Of a stretch of 64,000 nt of DNA, positions 57,276 through 64,000 are shown piece after piece; the first letter of the stretch is position 1, and each line of letters starts with the position of its first letter. A program made the position numbers and the translations under genes. Below the pieces are notes generated by a model, which ran no database searches, was not told where the DNA came from, and saw only the letters and a program-made list of their open reading frames with translations. Source of the stretch: Symbioplanes lichenis (lineage in GTDB: Bacteria; Actinomycetota; Actinomycetes; Mycobacteriales; Micromonosporaceae); contig NZ_JAUZQD010000003.1 of assembly GCF_030709675.1 (NCBI RefSeq), positions 620,001 through 684,000 on the forward strand, written 5' to 3'.

Positions 57276-58663
57276 CCGTCCCGCGGATCGTGATCGCCGC
57301 GCCCGCGTCCGGGCACGGCAAGACGACGGTGGCCACGGGTCTGCTGGCGGCGTTCGCCCGGCGCGGCCTGGCCGTCGCGCCGTTCAAGGTCGGCCCCGAC
57401 TACATCGACCCGGGCTACCACGCGCTCGCCGCCGGGCGCCCGGGCCGCAACCTCGACCCGGTGCTGGTCGGCGAGCAGCTGATCGGCCCGCTCTTCGCCC
57501 ACGGCGCCGCCGGCACGAGCCTGGCGATCGTCGAGGGCGTGATGGGCCTCTACGACGGGCGCGTCGGCGGGGGCGACACGGGCTCCACCGCCCAGGTCGC
57601 GGGTCTGCTCAACGCCCCGGTCGTCCTCGTGGTCAACGCCGCCGCGCAGGGCCGGTCGGTCGCGGCGCTGGTGCACGGCTTCCGGAGCTTCGGCGACGTC
57701 CGGATCGGGGGCGTGATCCTCAACCAGGTCGGCTCGGACCGGCACGAGGCCCTGCTCCGCGAGGCGTGCGAGGAGGTCGGCACCCCGGTCCTCGGGGCGA
57801 TGCGCCGCGCCACCGCCGTCGAGGCGCCCTCCCGCCACCTGGGCCTGGTCCCCGCCGCCGAGCGCCGGGCGGAGGCCCTGGCCTCGGTGGACGCCCTCGC
57901 CACGCTGGTCGAGTCCTCGGTGGACCTGGCCGAGGTGATGGCGCTGGCCCGCTCGGCGCCGCCGCTGGACGCTTCGCCGTGGAGTCCGGCGTCGGAGGAT
58001 CCGGTGCCCGGCCGCCCGGTGGTGGCGATCGCCGGCGGCCCGGCCTTCACCTTCGCGTACGCGGAAACCGCCGAGCTCCTCGCCGGAGCCGGCGCCGATG
58101 TCGTGACCGTCGACCCGCTGCGCGACGAGTCCCTCCCCGAGGGCACGCGCGCGCTGGTCGTCGGGGGCGGCTTCCCCGAGGTGTACGCGGCGGAGCTGTC
58201 CGCCAACGAGCCGCTCCGAGCCGCCGTGGCCCGGCACGCGGCGCACGGCCTCCCGATCGCGGCCGAGTGCGCGGGGCTCCTCTGGCTGTGCCGCACCCTC
58301 GACGGCAAGCCGATGTGCGGGGTCCTCGACGCCGAGGCGGCCATGACCCCGTCGCTGACCCTGGGCTACCGGGACGCGGTCGCGCTGTCGGACAGCCCGC
58401 TCTTCCCGGCGGGTTCGCGGGCCACCGGCCACGAGTTCCACCGTACGACGGTGCACCCCCGCTCCGGTCTGCTGCTCGAGCCGGCCGGGGGAGCGGCGTG
58501 GGCGTGGCGCGGGGCCGACCCGGAGGGGTTCGCGACGCCGCAGCTCCACGCGTCCTATCTGCACCTGCACTGGGCCGGGGACCGCGCGATCGCCCACCGC
58601 CTGGTGACGGCCGCCGCCTCGGCCGGCCCGGTCCCGTCGGTCGCGGCGTCACCCGGCTCGTGA
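57269..58663 (+). CDS. cobB: Cobyrinic acid a,c-diamide synthase CobB
   Basis: A 464-residue amidotransferase. N-terminal dethiobiotin-synthetase-like ATPase (VIAAPASGHGKTTVATGLL, KVGPDYIDPGYHALAAG, EGVMGLYDG) and a C-terminal class I glutamine amidotransferase domain with nucleophile Cys in IAAECAGLLWLC and the family GHEFHRT. It amidates cobyrinic (or hydrogenobyrinic) acid at carboxylates a and c with glutamine and ATP. The start is ATG 57269, overlapping cobO by seven bases; GTG 57272 is an alternative. The stop overlaps the next start (GTGA). Confidence 0.95.
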   Translation: MVTVPRIVIAAPASGHGKTTVATGLLAAFARRGLAVAPFKVGPDYIDPGYHALAAGRPGRNLDPVLVGEQLIGPLFAHGAAGTSLAIVEGVMGLYDGRVGGGDTGSTAQVAGLLNAPVVLVVNAAAQGRSVAALVHGFRSFGDVRIGGVILNQVGSDRHEALLREACEEVGTPVLGAMRRATAVEAPSRHLGLVPAAERRAEALASVDALATLVESSVDLAEVMALARSAPPLDASPWSPASEDPVPGRPVVAIAGGPAFTFAYAETAELLAGAGADVVTVDPLRDESLPEGTRALVVGGGFPEVYAAELSANEPLRAAVARHAAHGLPIAAECAGLLWLCRTLDGKPMCGVLDAEAAMTPSLTLGYRDAVALSDSPLFPAGSRATGHEFHRTTVHPRSGLLLEPAGGAAWAWRGADPEGFATPQLHASYLHLHWAGDRAIAHRLVTAAASAGPVPSVAASPGS

Positions 58664-58995
58664 CCGTCGCGCTGGGGATCGGCGCCCGGTCGTCGGTGTC
58701 GCCGGCGCAGCTCGACCAGGCGGCGGCGGCGGCGCTCGCCGTGGCCCCAGCGACGGTGATCGCCACGCTCGATCGCCGGGGGCCCGTGGTGCGGGAGCTG
58801 GCGGACCGGTTGGGACTGCCGCTCGTGACGTTCAGCGCCGCCGAGCTGTCGGACGTGCCCACACCTGGCACGGTGCGGCTGACCGGGGCGCCCAGCGTCG
58901 CCGAGGCCGCAGCTCTGCTCGCCGCGGGTCCCGGCGCCCGGCTCCTGCTGCCGAAGACGATCCATGCCGGGGTGGCGGTGGCTCTCGCCCGCTGA
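58660..58995 (+). CDS. CbiG C-terminal domain / CobE-like cobalamin biosynthesis protein
   Basis: A 111-residue protein formed by the CbiG_C/CobE domain alone: VALGIGARSSVSPAQLDQ, VIATLDRRGPVVRELADR and GLPLVTFSAAEL, with the closing LLLPKTIHAGVAVAL. CbiG opens the ring of cobalt-precorrin 5A in the anaerobic pathway; the role of the isolated C-terminal domain (as CobE) in the aerobic pathway is not clear. GTG 58660 overlaps cobB by four bases. It is the last gene of the riboswitch unit in this window. A 26-bp-spaced repeat follows it. Confidence 0.85.
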   Translation: MTVALGIGARSSVSPAQLDQAAAAALAVAPATVIATLDRRGPVVRELADRLGLPLVTFSAAELSDVPTPGTVRLTGAPSVAEAAALLAAGPGARLLLPKTIHAGVAVALAR

Positions 58996-59005
58996 TTTCG
59001 CCCTT

Positions 59006-59048
59006 GCCGGTTCCGCGCTCGCTTCGCCCGCGCCGGTTTCGCGCCCGC
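59006..59048. repeat. Short direct repeat after the cobalamin operon
   Basis: Two 17-bp units, GCCGGTTCCGCGCTCGC (59006-59022) and GCCGGTTTCGCGCCCGC (59032-59048), with a period of 26 bp and two differences. Degenerate copies flank them. Non-coding. Confidence 0.6.
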
Positions 59049-59096
59049 TGGTTCTGTGCGCGTTGTGCCCGGCGTCCTGCCTCTCGTCGGGGCCGC

Positions 59097-59723
59097 TCAG
59101 GTCAGGTCGCGGGGCGGCTTGTAGCTCCACTCGCGGTCGGCGTCGGTGATCGGCCGCACGACGCGCGCGGGCACCCCGGCCACGACCACGTCCGGCGGCA
59201 CGTTGCCCGTCACCACCGCGCCCGCGCCGACCACCGAGCCGCGCCCGACCGTCACGCCCGGCAGCAGGATCGCGCCCGCCCCGATCCACACGTCGTCCTC
59301 GATCACCACGGGCGCCGAGAACTGCGTACCGTCGGAGCGCAGTGCGGGGTGAACCGGATGCCCGGTCGCCGTGATCGTCACGTTCGGCGCGAACATCACG
59401 CGGTCACCCACCCGCACCTCGACGTCGTCGACCACGGTCAGCCCGAAGTTGACATAGACGTCGTCGCCGAGAAAAAGATTGTTCCCGTACGCCACCCGCA
59501 GCGGCGGCTCGATCCACACCCGCTCGCCGACGCCCCCGAGCAGCTCCCGCAGCAACCGCTCCCGCTCCGCCGTCTCCCGCGGCCGCGTCGCGTTGTAGTC
59601 GTGCACCAGCTCCTTGCCCCGGACCCGCTCCGCATCGAGCGCCTCGAGCCCGGCCGCGGAGTCCCGGTAGAGCTCCCGCGACGCCATCCGCCGCCGCACT
59701 TCCCGCTCCGCCTCGTTGATCAT
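59097..59723 (-). CDS. Maltose/galactoside O-acetyltransferase-like (left-handed beta helix)
   Basis: A 208-residue MaA/LacA-type acetyltransferase. N-terminal Mac domain (SRELYRDSAAGLEALDAER), then hexapeptide repeats forming the left-handed beta helix; catalytic His in TITATGHPVHPALRS, and the closing GAGAVVTGNVPPDVVVAGVP. It should acetylate a sugar or other acceptor from acetyl-CoA. The terminal WSYKPPRDLT is short. The ATG at 59723 follows in-frame upstream codons with no strong ribosome site. Confidence 0.88.
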   Translation of the reverse strand: MINEAEREVRRRMASRELYRDSAAGLEALDAERVRGKELVHDYNATRPRETAERERLLRELLGGVGERVWIEPPLRVAYGNNLFLGDDVYVNFGLTVVDDVEVRVGDRVMFAPNVTITATGHPVHPALRSDGTQFSAPVVIEDDVWIGAGAILLPGVTVGRGSVVGAGAVVTGNVPPDVVVAGVPARVVRPITDADREWSYKPPRDLT

Positions 59724-60065
59724 GATCCGACCCTACCGGCCGGGCCGCGCCAAGCGGCTGGACAGCCACTGCGAGCATGGGAAGCGACGGGGGAGTGGGC
59801 GCCGAACCGGTCGATTGCGCAGATGGCGGGCCTCGCCGGCAGCTGTACCGCTGTCTGCGGTGTAGCTAGTACGTCCGATCGGCCCCATACTGAGGACAAG
59901 TCGCGACCGGGGCACGCAGACAAAGGAGGCGACACCCAGGTGGAGCTGGGCGCCGCCTCCGGGCATCCGCCCCCGCGGAGAGGGGAGGGAACACGCCCGT
60001 GCAGACGACATCCTTCTCCTCTTCTCCGGGCTGGTGCAAGCCCCGCCCGGAGGGAGGTGAACGAA
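59724..60065. other. 342-bp leader region upstream of DUF6232 gene
   Basis: No supported gene. At 59925-59960 a hairpin with a 15-bp stem and two mismatches (arms GGAGGCGACACCCAG and CTGGGCGCCGCCTCC) holds GTG in its 6-base loop. This GTG is in frame with the DUF6232 gene and has AAAGGAGG upstream, so it could be an alternative start or a regulatory or terminator structure. The rest shows nothing I can interpret. Confidence 0.5.
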
Positions 60066-60500
60066 ATGACGGTCTACTACCGCGGGCCGGACCCCCGGCG
60101 CCCGGAGCTGGTCATCACCGGCCGGCTCGTCAAGGTGCGGGTGCCGGGCGGCTGGCGGGTCTGGCTCATTTCCGAGCTGCACGACCTCGGGGTGGTCCGC
60201 CGCCGCCCGGGCCACGAGCGCATCATGTCCGCCACCGGCGGCACGGTGATCCTCGTCGCCCTGGCGGCCCGCCACCTGCACGGCTGGCCGGTGCTGGCCG
60301 TCGTGGTGGTCCTTTTGATCAGCCTGGCGATCGCCGCGGCGGAGCACCGCGCCCACCGGCGGCGGGTCCCCGCGCAGCTCCGCGCGAGCTACCGGGGCAC
60401 CGACGTGGTCGTCGCCGAGCTGCCCCGCCGTGATCTGGAAGCGGCCTGCCGCGGCTTGATCCGTGCGATCGAGCACAGACAGGACACAACCGGCGGGTAA
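60066..60500 (+). CDS. DUF6232 family membrane protein
   Basis: A 144-residue protein with the pattern of DUF6232: TVYYRGPDPRRPELVITGRL at the start, a membrane hairpin (GGTVILVALAARHLHG, VVVVLLISLAIAAAEH) and a terminal YRGTDVVVAELPRRDLEAAC. The function is unknown. GGAGGTGAACGAA immediately before ATG 60066 is a strong ribosome site and the reason for choosing this start; GTG 59940 is in frame. It is followed by the XRE module after 116 bases. Confidence 0.75.
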   Translation: MTVYYRGPDPRRPELVITGRLVKVRVPGGWRVWLISELHDLGVVRRRPGHERIMSATGGTVILVALAARHLHGWPVLAVVVVLLISLAIAAAEHRAHRRRVPAQLRASYRGTDVVVAELPRRDLEAACRGLIRAIEHRQDTTGG

Positions 60501-60546
60501 CCGAATGACAGGGCCGGGCCGATCCGGGTGCGATAGTCTCCCGTAC

Positions 60547-60573
60547 CTGCGGTACCGCAGATTGCGGTACCGC
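60547..60573. promoter_or_regulatory. Paired palindromic operator before XRE gene
   Basis: CTGCGGTACCGCAG (60547-60560) is a perfect 14-bp palindrome, and its core GCGGTACCGC recurs at 60564-60573. The centres are 15 bp apart. TAGTCT at 60534-60539 is a possible -10 element, so the repeats would lie over the transcription start. Probable autoregulatory site of the XRE protein. Confidence 0.75.
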
Positions 60574-60616
60574 CGACTCGGCCCCTGTCCCGACCGGCTC
60601 TCGAAAGGCAACCGAC

Positions 60617-61507
60617 GTGTCTGCGCAAGGAGAGTCTCCCGCCGTCGCCCGGCGGCGGGTGCGCCTCGCCCTGCGCAAGGCCCGCGAGGCCACCGGCTGG
60701 AGCCAGGGTGTCGTCGCCGACCGCACCGGCTGGTCTCTCTCCAAGGTGCAGCGCATCGAAGCCGGTGACGTCAGCGTCTCCGGCACCGACCTCCGCGCGC
60801 TTCTCGATCTCTATGGCATCTCCGACCCGGAGGAGATCGACCTGCTTCTCGAGGAGGCCCGCATCTCCCGCCGCCAGCGCTGGTGGGCGGGCCGCGAGTA
60901 CCGGGAGCATCTGACGCCTGCCTACTCCCAGCTCCTGCAATTCGAGGCGGAGGCCACGGCGATCCGGTTCTACCAGCCCGTGCTGGTTCCCGGCATCCTG
61001 CAGGTCCGCTCGTACGCGGAGTTCCTCATCAGCTGGTTCGACAAGAGTCTCTCGGACGAGGACCGCCGCGTGCGGCTCGATGTCCGCCTGCAGCGGCGGG
61101 CCAACGTGCTCGACGTCGAGGAGGGGCCGCAGCTGCTGCTGATCCTGGACGAGTCGGCGCTCAAGCGCGAGATCGGCGGTGTCCGGGTGATGGCCGAGCA
61201 GCTCGAGGATCTGGCCGAGGTTGCCCGGCGCCCCCAGGTCAACGTCCGGATAGTGCCGTTGCAGGAGGGGGCGATTCTCGGCGTCATCGGCTCCTTCCAG
61301 GTGCTGGATCTCAGCGACGACCCCGGCGACGCGGTGCTCTATCGCGAGCGGCACATTCGCGACAGTCTTGATCATGACCGAGCCGAAGTGCAGTTCCATC
61401 GCTCTACCTTCGAGGACCTCTGGCGGCTCTCCCTGAACGAGGAGAAGACGATTCGTGCGATCGAGGCGGAGGCCCTCTCGCTGCGCACGCGGGCTGATCG
61501 CTTGTAG
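60617..61507 (+). CDS. XRE-family regulator with DUF5753 domain
   Basis: A 296-residue protein. N-terminal HTH (ARRRVRLALRKAREATGWSQ, then VVADRTGWSLSKVQRIEAGD) and a large C-terminal DUF5753 domain (REHLTPAYSQLLQFEAEATA, IRFYQPVLVPGILQVRSYAE, LLILDESALKREIGG). This architecture is the usual actinobacterial partner of DUF397 proteins, involved in development and antibiotic control (WhiJ/AbaA-like). GTG 60617 is the start. Two small DUF397 genes follow directly, so the group acts as one module, possibly of toxin-antitoxin type as reported for streptomycete pairs. Confidence 0.92.
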   Translation: MSAQGESPAVARRRVRLALRKAREATGWSQGVVADRTGWSLSKVQRIEAGDVSVSGTDLRALLDLYGISDPEEIDLLLEEARISRRQRWWAGREYREHLTPAYSQLLQFEAEATAIRFYQPVLVPGILQVRSYAEFLISWFDKSLSDEDRRVRLDVRLQRRANVLDVEEGPQLLLILDESALKREIGGVRVMAEQLEDLAEVARRPQVNVRIVPLQEGAILGVIGSFQVLDLSDDPGDAVLYRERHIRDSLDHDRAEVQFHRSTFEDLWRLSLNEEKTIRAIEAEALSLRTRADRL

Positions 61508-61582
61508 ACCGCCGTGTTGAGCACGCTCCGGAGAGCATCCGGCGGCGTTCGTTGATTGTTGAACAGAGAATGGATGAGAGGC

Positions 61583-61771
61583 ATGGCAGCCACAATGAAG
61601 TGGGTCAAGAGCAGCTACTGCTCCGACAGCGCGTGTGTCGAGGTGGCCCTCGACGGTGACACTGTCGCGGTGCGGGACGGCAAGAACCGGGAGGGCGCCG
61701 TGCTGCGGGTGTCCAAGCCGGAGTGGCAGGGCTTCGTCGCGAAAATTCTCGCCGGCGACTACCCGCGCTGA
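61583..61771 (+). CDS. DUF397 protein
   Basis: A 62-residue protein with the DUF397 hallmark: MKWVKSSYCSDSACVEVA, then DTVAVRDGKNREG and SKPEWQGFVAKILAGDY. It is the typical small partner of the XRE-DUF5753 regulator upstream. Start codon uncertain: ATG 61583, ATG 61574 and ATG 61595 are all in frame, none with ideal spacing to GAGAGG. It shares the fold of the second copy downstream. Confidence 0.9.
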   Translation: MAATMKWVKSSYCSDSACVEVALDGDTVAVRDGKNREGAVLRVSKPEWQGFVAKILAGDYPR

Positions 61772-61869
61772 CACGATGGTGCGCACGACGGCGTGCTGTC
61801 GTGCGCATTCCGGCGCTCTTTCCTCCCAGTAGCCACGTCCGTACCCTGTGTGCAGGACAGGAGGTTCTC

Positions 61870-62058
61870 ATGACTGAGAAGCCCGACCGGCTCAACTGGC
61901 AACGCAGCAAGGACTGCGCCGACTCGGCCTGTGCCGAGGTCGCCGAGGCCGGCGATACCGTCCACCTGCGCAACAGCGCGCAACCCGAGGTGGTGGTGAC
62001 CTACTCGAGAGCGGAGTGGGAGGCCCTCAAGCGCGGGATCGCCGCCGGGCAGTTCTAA
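61870..62058 (+). CDS. DUF397 protein, second copy
   Basis: A 62-residue DUF397 protein: LNWQRSKDCADSACAEVAEA, DTVHLRNSAQPEVV, and SRAEWEALKRGIAAGQF. It differs from the first copy at most positions but keeps the SxxC-x-SACxEVA pattern, so it is an old duplicate. AGGAGG lies before ATG 61870. It ends 3 bases before the convergent GCS2-like gene. Confidence 0.92.
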   Translation: MTEKPDRLNWQRSKDCADSACAEVAEAGDTVHLRNSAQPEVVVTYSRAEWEALKRGIAAGQF

Positions 62059-62061
62059 CTC

Positions 62062-63549
62062 TCAGGGCAGCTCCCATTCGTGAACCGGGATGTTCTCGTG
62101 CATGAGGGGGAGGTAGCGCTTCAGCATTTCGTGGAGGGCCTGCTGGCGGTCCATGTGGCCCTCGCCTTCCAGGTGGTGCAGGGTGTCGACCTGCCAGGTG
62201 GCGCCGTTGCGGCCGGTCAGGCAGCGTTGCTCGATGATGCCCAGGAGGCGTTCGCGCTGGTCCGCCGGGACGCCCCAGCGGTTGAGGCCCTCGTGGGCCA
62301 GCGGCAGGAGGCGGCGCAGGACCAGCTCGGAGACGGGGACATAGCCCAGGCCGGGCCAGAAGACCGAGGCGGCGATGCCGTGGCGGGCGCAGGAGTGGAA
62401 GTTCTCCTCGGCGGCGCTGAAGGACATCTGGGTCCAGATCGGGCGGTCGGCCTCGGCCAGCATGCGGACGAGTCCGTAGTAGAAGGCGCCGTTCGCGACG
62501 GTGTCGACCACGGTGGGGCCGGCGGGCATCACCCTGTTCTCGACGCGCAGGTGCGGCCGGCCGCGTACGACGGCGTAGATCGGCCTGTTCCAGCGGTAGA
62601 CGGTGCCGTTGTGCAGGCGGAGCTCGGAGAGGGCGGGGGTGTCGCCGCTCTCCAGGATCTGCTCCGGGTCCTCGTCGTCGCAGATGGGCAACAGGGCGGG
62701 GAAGTAGCGGACGTTCTCCTCGAAGAGGTCGAAGACCGAGGTGATCCAGCGTTCGCCGAACCACACCCGCGGCCGTACGCCCTGAGCTCTTATTTCCTCG
62801 GAGCGGGTGTCCGTGGCTTGCTCGAAGAGCGGGATCCGGGTCTCGCGCCACAGCTCGCGCCCGCAAAGGAGCGGTGAGTTCGCGCCCAGGGCCACCTGGA
62901 CGCCGGCGACGACCTGGGCGGCGTTCCAGTACGCGGCGAACTGCTCGGGGCTCACCTGCAGGTGGAACTGGGTGCTGGTGCACGCCGCCTCGGGGGCGAT
63001 GGAGTCGGTCGTCACGGCGAGGCGGTCGACGCCGTCGATGCGGATGTCGAGGTCCTCGCCCCGGGCGGCGAAGATCTGCTCGTTGAGCAACGCGTACCGC
63101 GGGTTCCTGGACAGCGACGTGGCCGTCAGGTGCTCGCGCCGCAGGGTGGGCAGGATGCCGATCATGGCGGTGTGCACGCCGACGCTCCGGGCGTGCTTCT
63201 CCGCGTTGTTGAGGCTGGCCCGCAGCTCGCGCTCGAGGTCGGCGTTGCCGTCGCCGCCGAGGCGCCGGGGCGCGACGTTGATCTCGATGTTGAACTGGCC
63301 CAGCTCGGTCTGGAAGTCCGGGTCGGCCAGCGCGTCGAGGACCTCCTGGTTGCACATCGCCGGGTCCGCGTCCTCGCCGACCAGGTTCAGCTCGATCTCC
63401 ATGCCGGTCAGCGGCCGCTCGAACTCGAACCGCGACTCGCGCAGCATCAACGCGAACACGTCGAGGCTGCGCCGGATCTTCTGCCGGTACTGCGTACGGT
63501 CCTCGCGCGAGAACTCGTGCCGTGCGACCTCTTCGCCCACCTGCGCCAC
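62062..63549 (-). CDS. Glutamate-cysteine ligase (GCS2)-family protein
   Basis: A 495-residue protein of the GCS2 family. TGMEIELNLVGEDADPAMCN is the ATP/Glu-binding start, FNIEINVAPRRLGGDGNADL and TSTQFHLQVSPEQFAAYW are family motifs, and the last third has VWFGERWITSVFDLFEENV. In actinobacteria this longer form is often of unknown role, since most make mycothiol instead of glutathione, so it may ligate other amines to glutamate. The start is unclear: GTG 63549 (GAAGGG upstream), GTG 63540 or TTG 63570. It is divergent from DUF3817. Confidence 0.85.
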   Translation of the reverse strand: MAQVGEEVARHEFSREDRTQYRQKIRRSLDVFALMLRESRFEFERPLTGMEIELNLVGEDADPAMCNQEVLDALADPDFQTELGQFNIEINVAPRRLGGDGNADLERELRASLNNAEKHARSVGVHTAMIGILPTLRREHLTATSLSRNPRYALLNEQIFAARGEDLDIRIDGVDRLAVTTDSIAPEAACTSTQFHLQVSPEQFAAYWNAAQVVAGVQVALGANSPLLCGRELWRETRIPLFEQATDTRSEEIRAQGVRPRVWFGERWITSVFDLFEENVRYFPALLPICDDEDPEQILESGDTPALSELRLHNGTVYRWNRPIYAVVRGRPHLRVENRVMPAGPTVVDTVANGAFYYGLVRMLAEADRPIWTQMSFSAAEENFHSCARHGIAASVFWPGLGYVPVSELVLRRLLPLAHEGLNRWGVPADQRERLLGIIEQRCLTGRNGATWQVDTLHHLEGEGHMDRQQALHEMLKRYLPLMHENIPVHEWELP

Positions 63550-63613
63550 CGCCCTTCGCCGAGCCTGCAACTACTATTCCGATCAACAGTCAACGCCGAC
63601 CGCCGGAGAGAAT

Positions 63614-63940
63614 GTGCGCCGCATACCTGCCCTGTTCGCCGCCGTCGCAATCGCCGAAGCGGTGAGTTGGGCACTGCTGCTGACAGGGATGTTCTTCAAG
63701 TACGTCGTGGTCAAGAACGAGATCGGCGTGCAGATCGCCGGTCCGATCCACGGTGCCATGTTCATGGCGTACCTGGCGATGACCGCGCTGCAGGCCCGGG
63801 CCGGGGGCTGGCGCTGGTGGGTGACGCTGGTCGCGCTGGCGTGCTCGATCCCGCCGTTCGCGACGCTGGTGTTCGAGCGCTGGGCCCGGTCGCGGGGCCT
63901 TGTCACGGACGGGTCACCTTTGCCGGCGACGCAATCCTGA
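63614..63940 (+). CDS. DUF3817 family membrane protein
   Basis: A 108-residue protein with about three membrane helices (FAAVAIAEAVSWALLLTGMF, HGAMFMAYLAMTALQA and WVTLVALACSIPPFATLVF), a pattern typical of DUF3817. The function is unknown. GTG 63614 follows GGAGAG. It is divergent from the GCS2-like gene and precedes the partial gene at the window end. Confidence 0.88.
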   Translation: MRRIPALFAAVAIAEAVSWALLLTGMFFKYVVVKNEIGVQIAGPIHGAMFMAYLAMTALQARAGGWRWWVTLVALACSIPPFATLVFERWARSRGLVTDGSPLPATQS

Positions 63941-63966
63941 GCGCCTGAACGGGGCAAGAAGGGGGC

Positions 63967-64000
63967 ATGCGACGCCTGCTCCCGGTCGTGCTGACGCTGG
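63967..64000 (+). CDS. Start of a probable exported protein (3' partial)
   Basis: The last 34 bases open with ATG 63967 preceded by GGGGG. The first eleven codons read MRRLLPVVLTL, the typical beginning of a signal peptide. Nothing more can be said because the gene is cut by the window edge. Confidence 0.6.
   Translation, partial: MRRLLPVVLTL

Overview
The window is very GC-rich, with codon usage strongly biased to G/C in third positions. It carries gene families typical of filamentous actinomycetes: the GlgE glucan pathway, polyphosphate glucokinase, an XRE regulator with DUF397 partners, Ser/Thr kinase and PP2C genes, and F420/PPOX-type proteins. I infer a Micromonosporaceae-like actinobacterium (Actinoplanes or a relative), but the genus cannot be fixed from this sequence alone. 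Almost every base is coding. I see no rRNA, tRNA, CRISPR array or insertion sequence, so this is ordinary chromosome rather than a mobile island.

Layout. 1-5.8 kb: the tail of a molybdenum-hydroxylase (CO dehydrogenase/xanthine dehydrogenase type) accessory cluster, with XdhC/CoxI-YHS, a CoxD-like AAA ATPase, CoxG, CoxE and a LysR regulator. A ketopantoate-reductase-like gene and a divergent TetR regulator sit inside it. 6-14.5 kb: a membrane Ser/Thr kinase, the Tex RNA-binding protein with a long Gly/Arg tail, a LuxR-type ATPase regulator, a PP2C phosphatase, GNAT and VOC proteins, and a DUF4240 protein. 14.5-22.1 kb: the complete trehalose-to-alpha-glucan (GlgE) pathway, treS-mak-glgB in one minus-strand operon and glgE just upstream. 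22.2-26 kb: a spermidine-synthase-like protein, a SigB/SigF-type sigma factor, polyphosphate glucokinase and a PPOX-fold protein. 26-28.4 kb: an unrecognised two-gene soluble/membrane module and a stress protein. 28.4-43.3 kb: PAP2 phosphatase, a secreted glucosaminidase, a CHASE histidine kinase overlapping tail-to-tail with a receiver protein, aldo/keto reductase, HrpA helicase, a GGDEF/EAL protein, a secreted LamG-like protein and a MarR/epimerase pair. 43.9-51.2 kb: a SpoIIE-type phosphatase translationally coupled to a cobalamin-binding protein with the CarH-type light-sensing motif (probable photocobilin), ExoIII, a second GGDEF/EAL protein and a universal stress protein. 51.4-59 kb: citrate synthase, an FGGY sugar kinase, then a cobalamin riboswitch followed by chelatase, cobO, cobB and cbiG-C genes. 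59-64 kb: acetyltransferase, DUF6232, an XRE-DUF397-DUF397 module, a GCS2-like ligase and DUF3817.

How the genes work together. The riboswitch-controlled genes insert the metal, amidate and adenosylate the corrin, and the resulting adenosylcobalamin is the expected chromophore of the B12 photoreceptor 10 kb away. That receptor is coupled to a PP2C phosphatase of the kind that controls anti-anti-sigma factors, and a SigB-like sigma factor is also in the window. This suggests a light-to-stress-response pathway. Carbon storage is represented by GlgE, TreS, Mak and GlgB plus polyphosphate glucokinase. Signalling genes (kinase, phosphatases, c-di-GMP proteins, two-component pair) are unusually dense.
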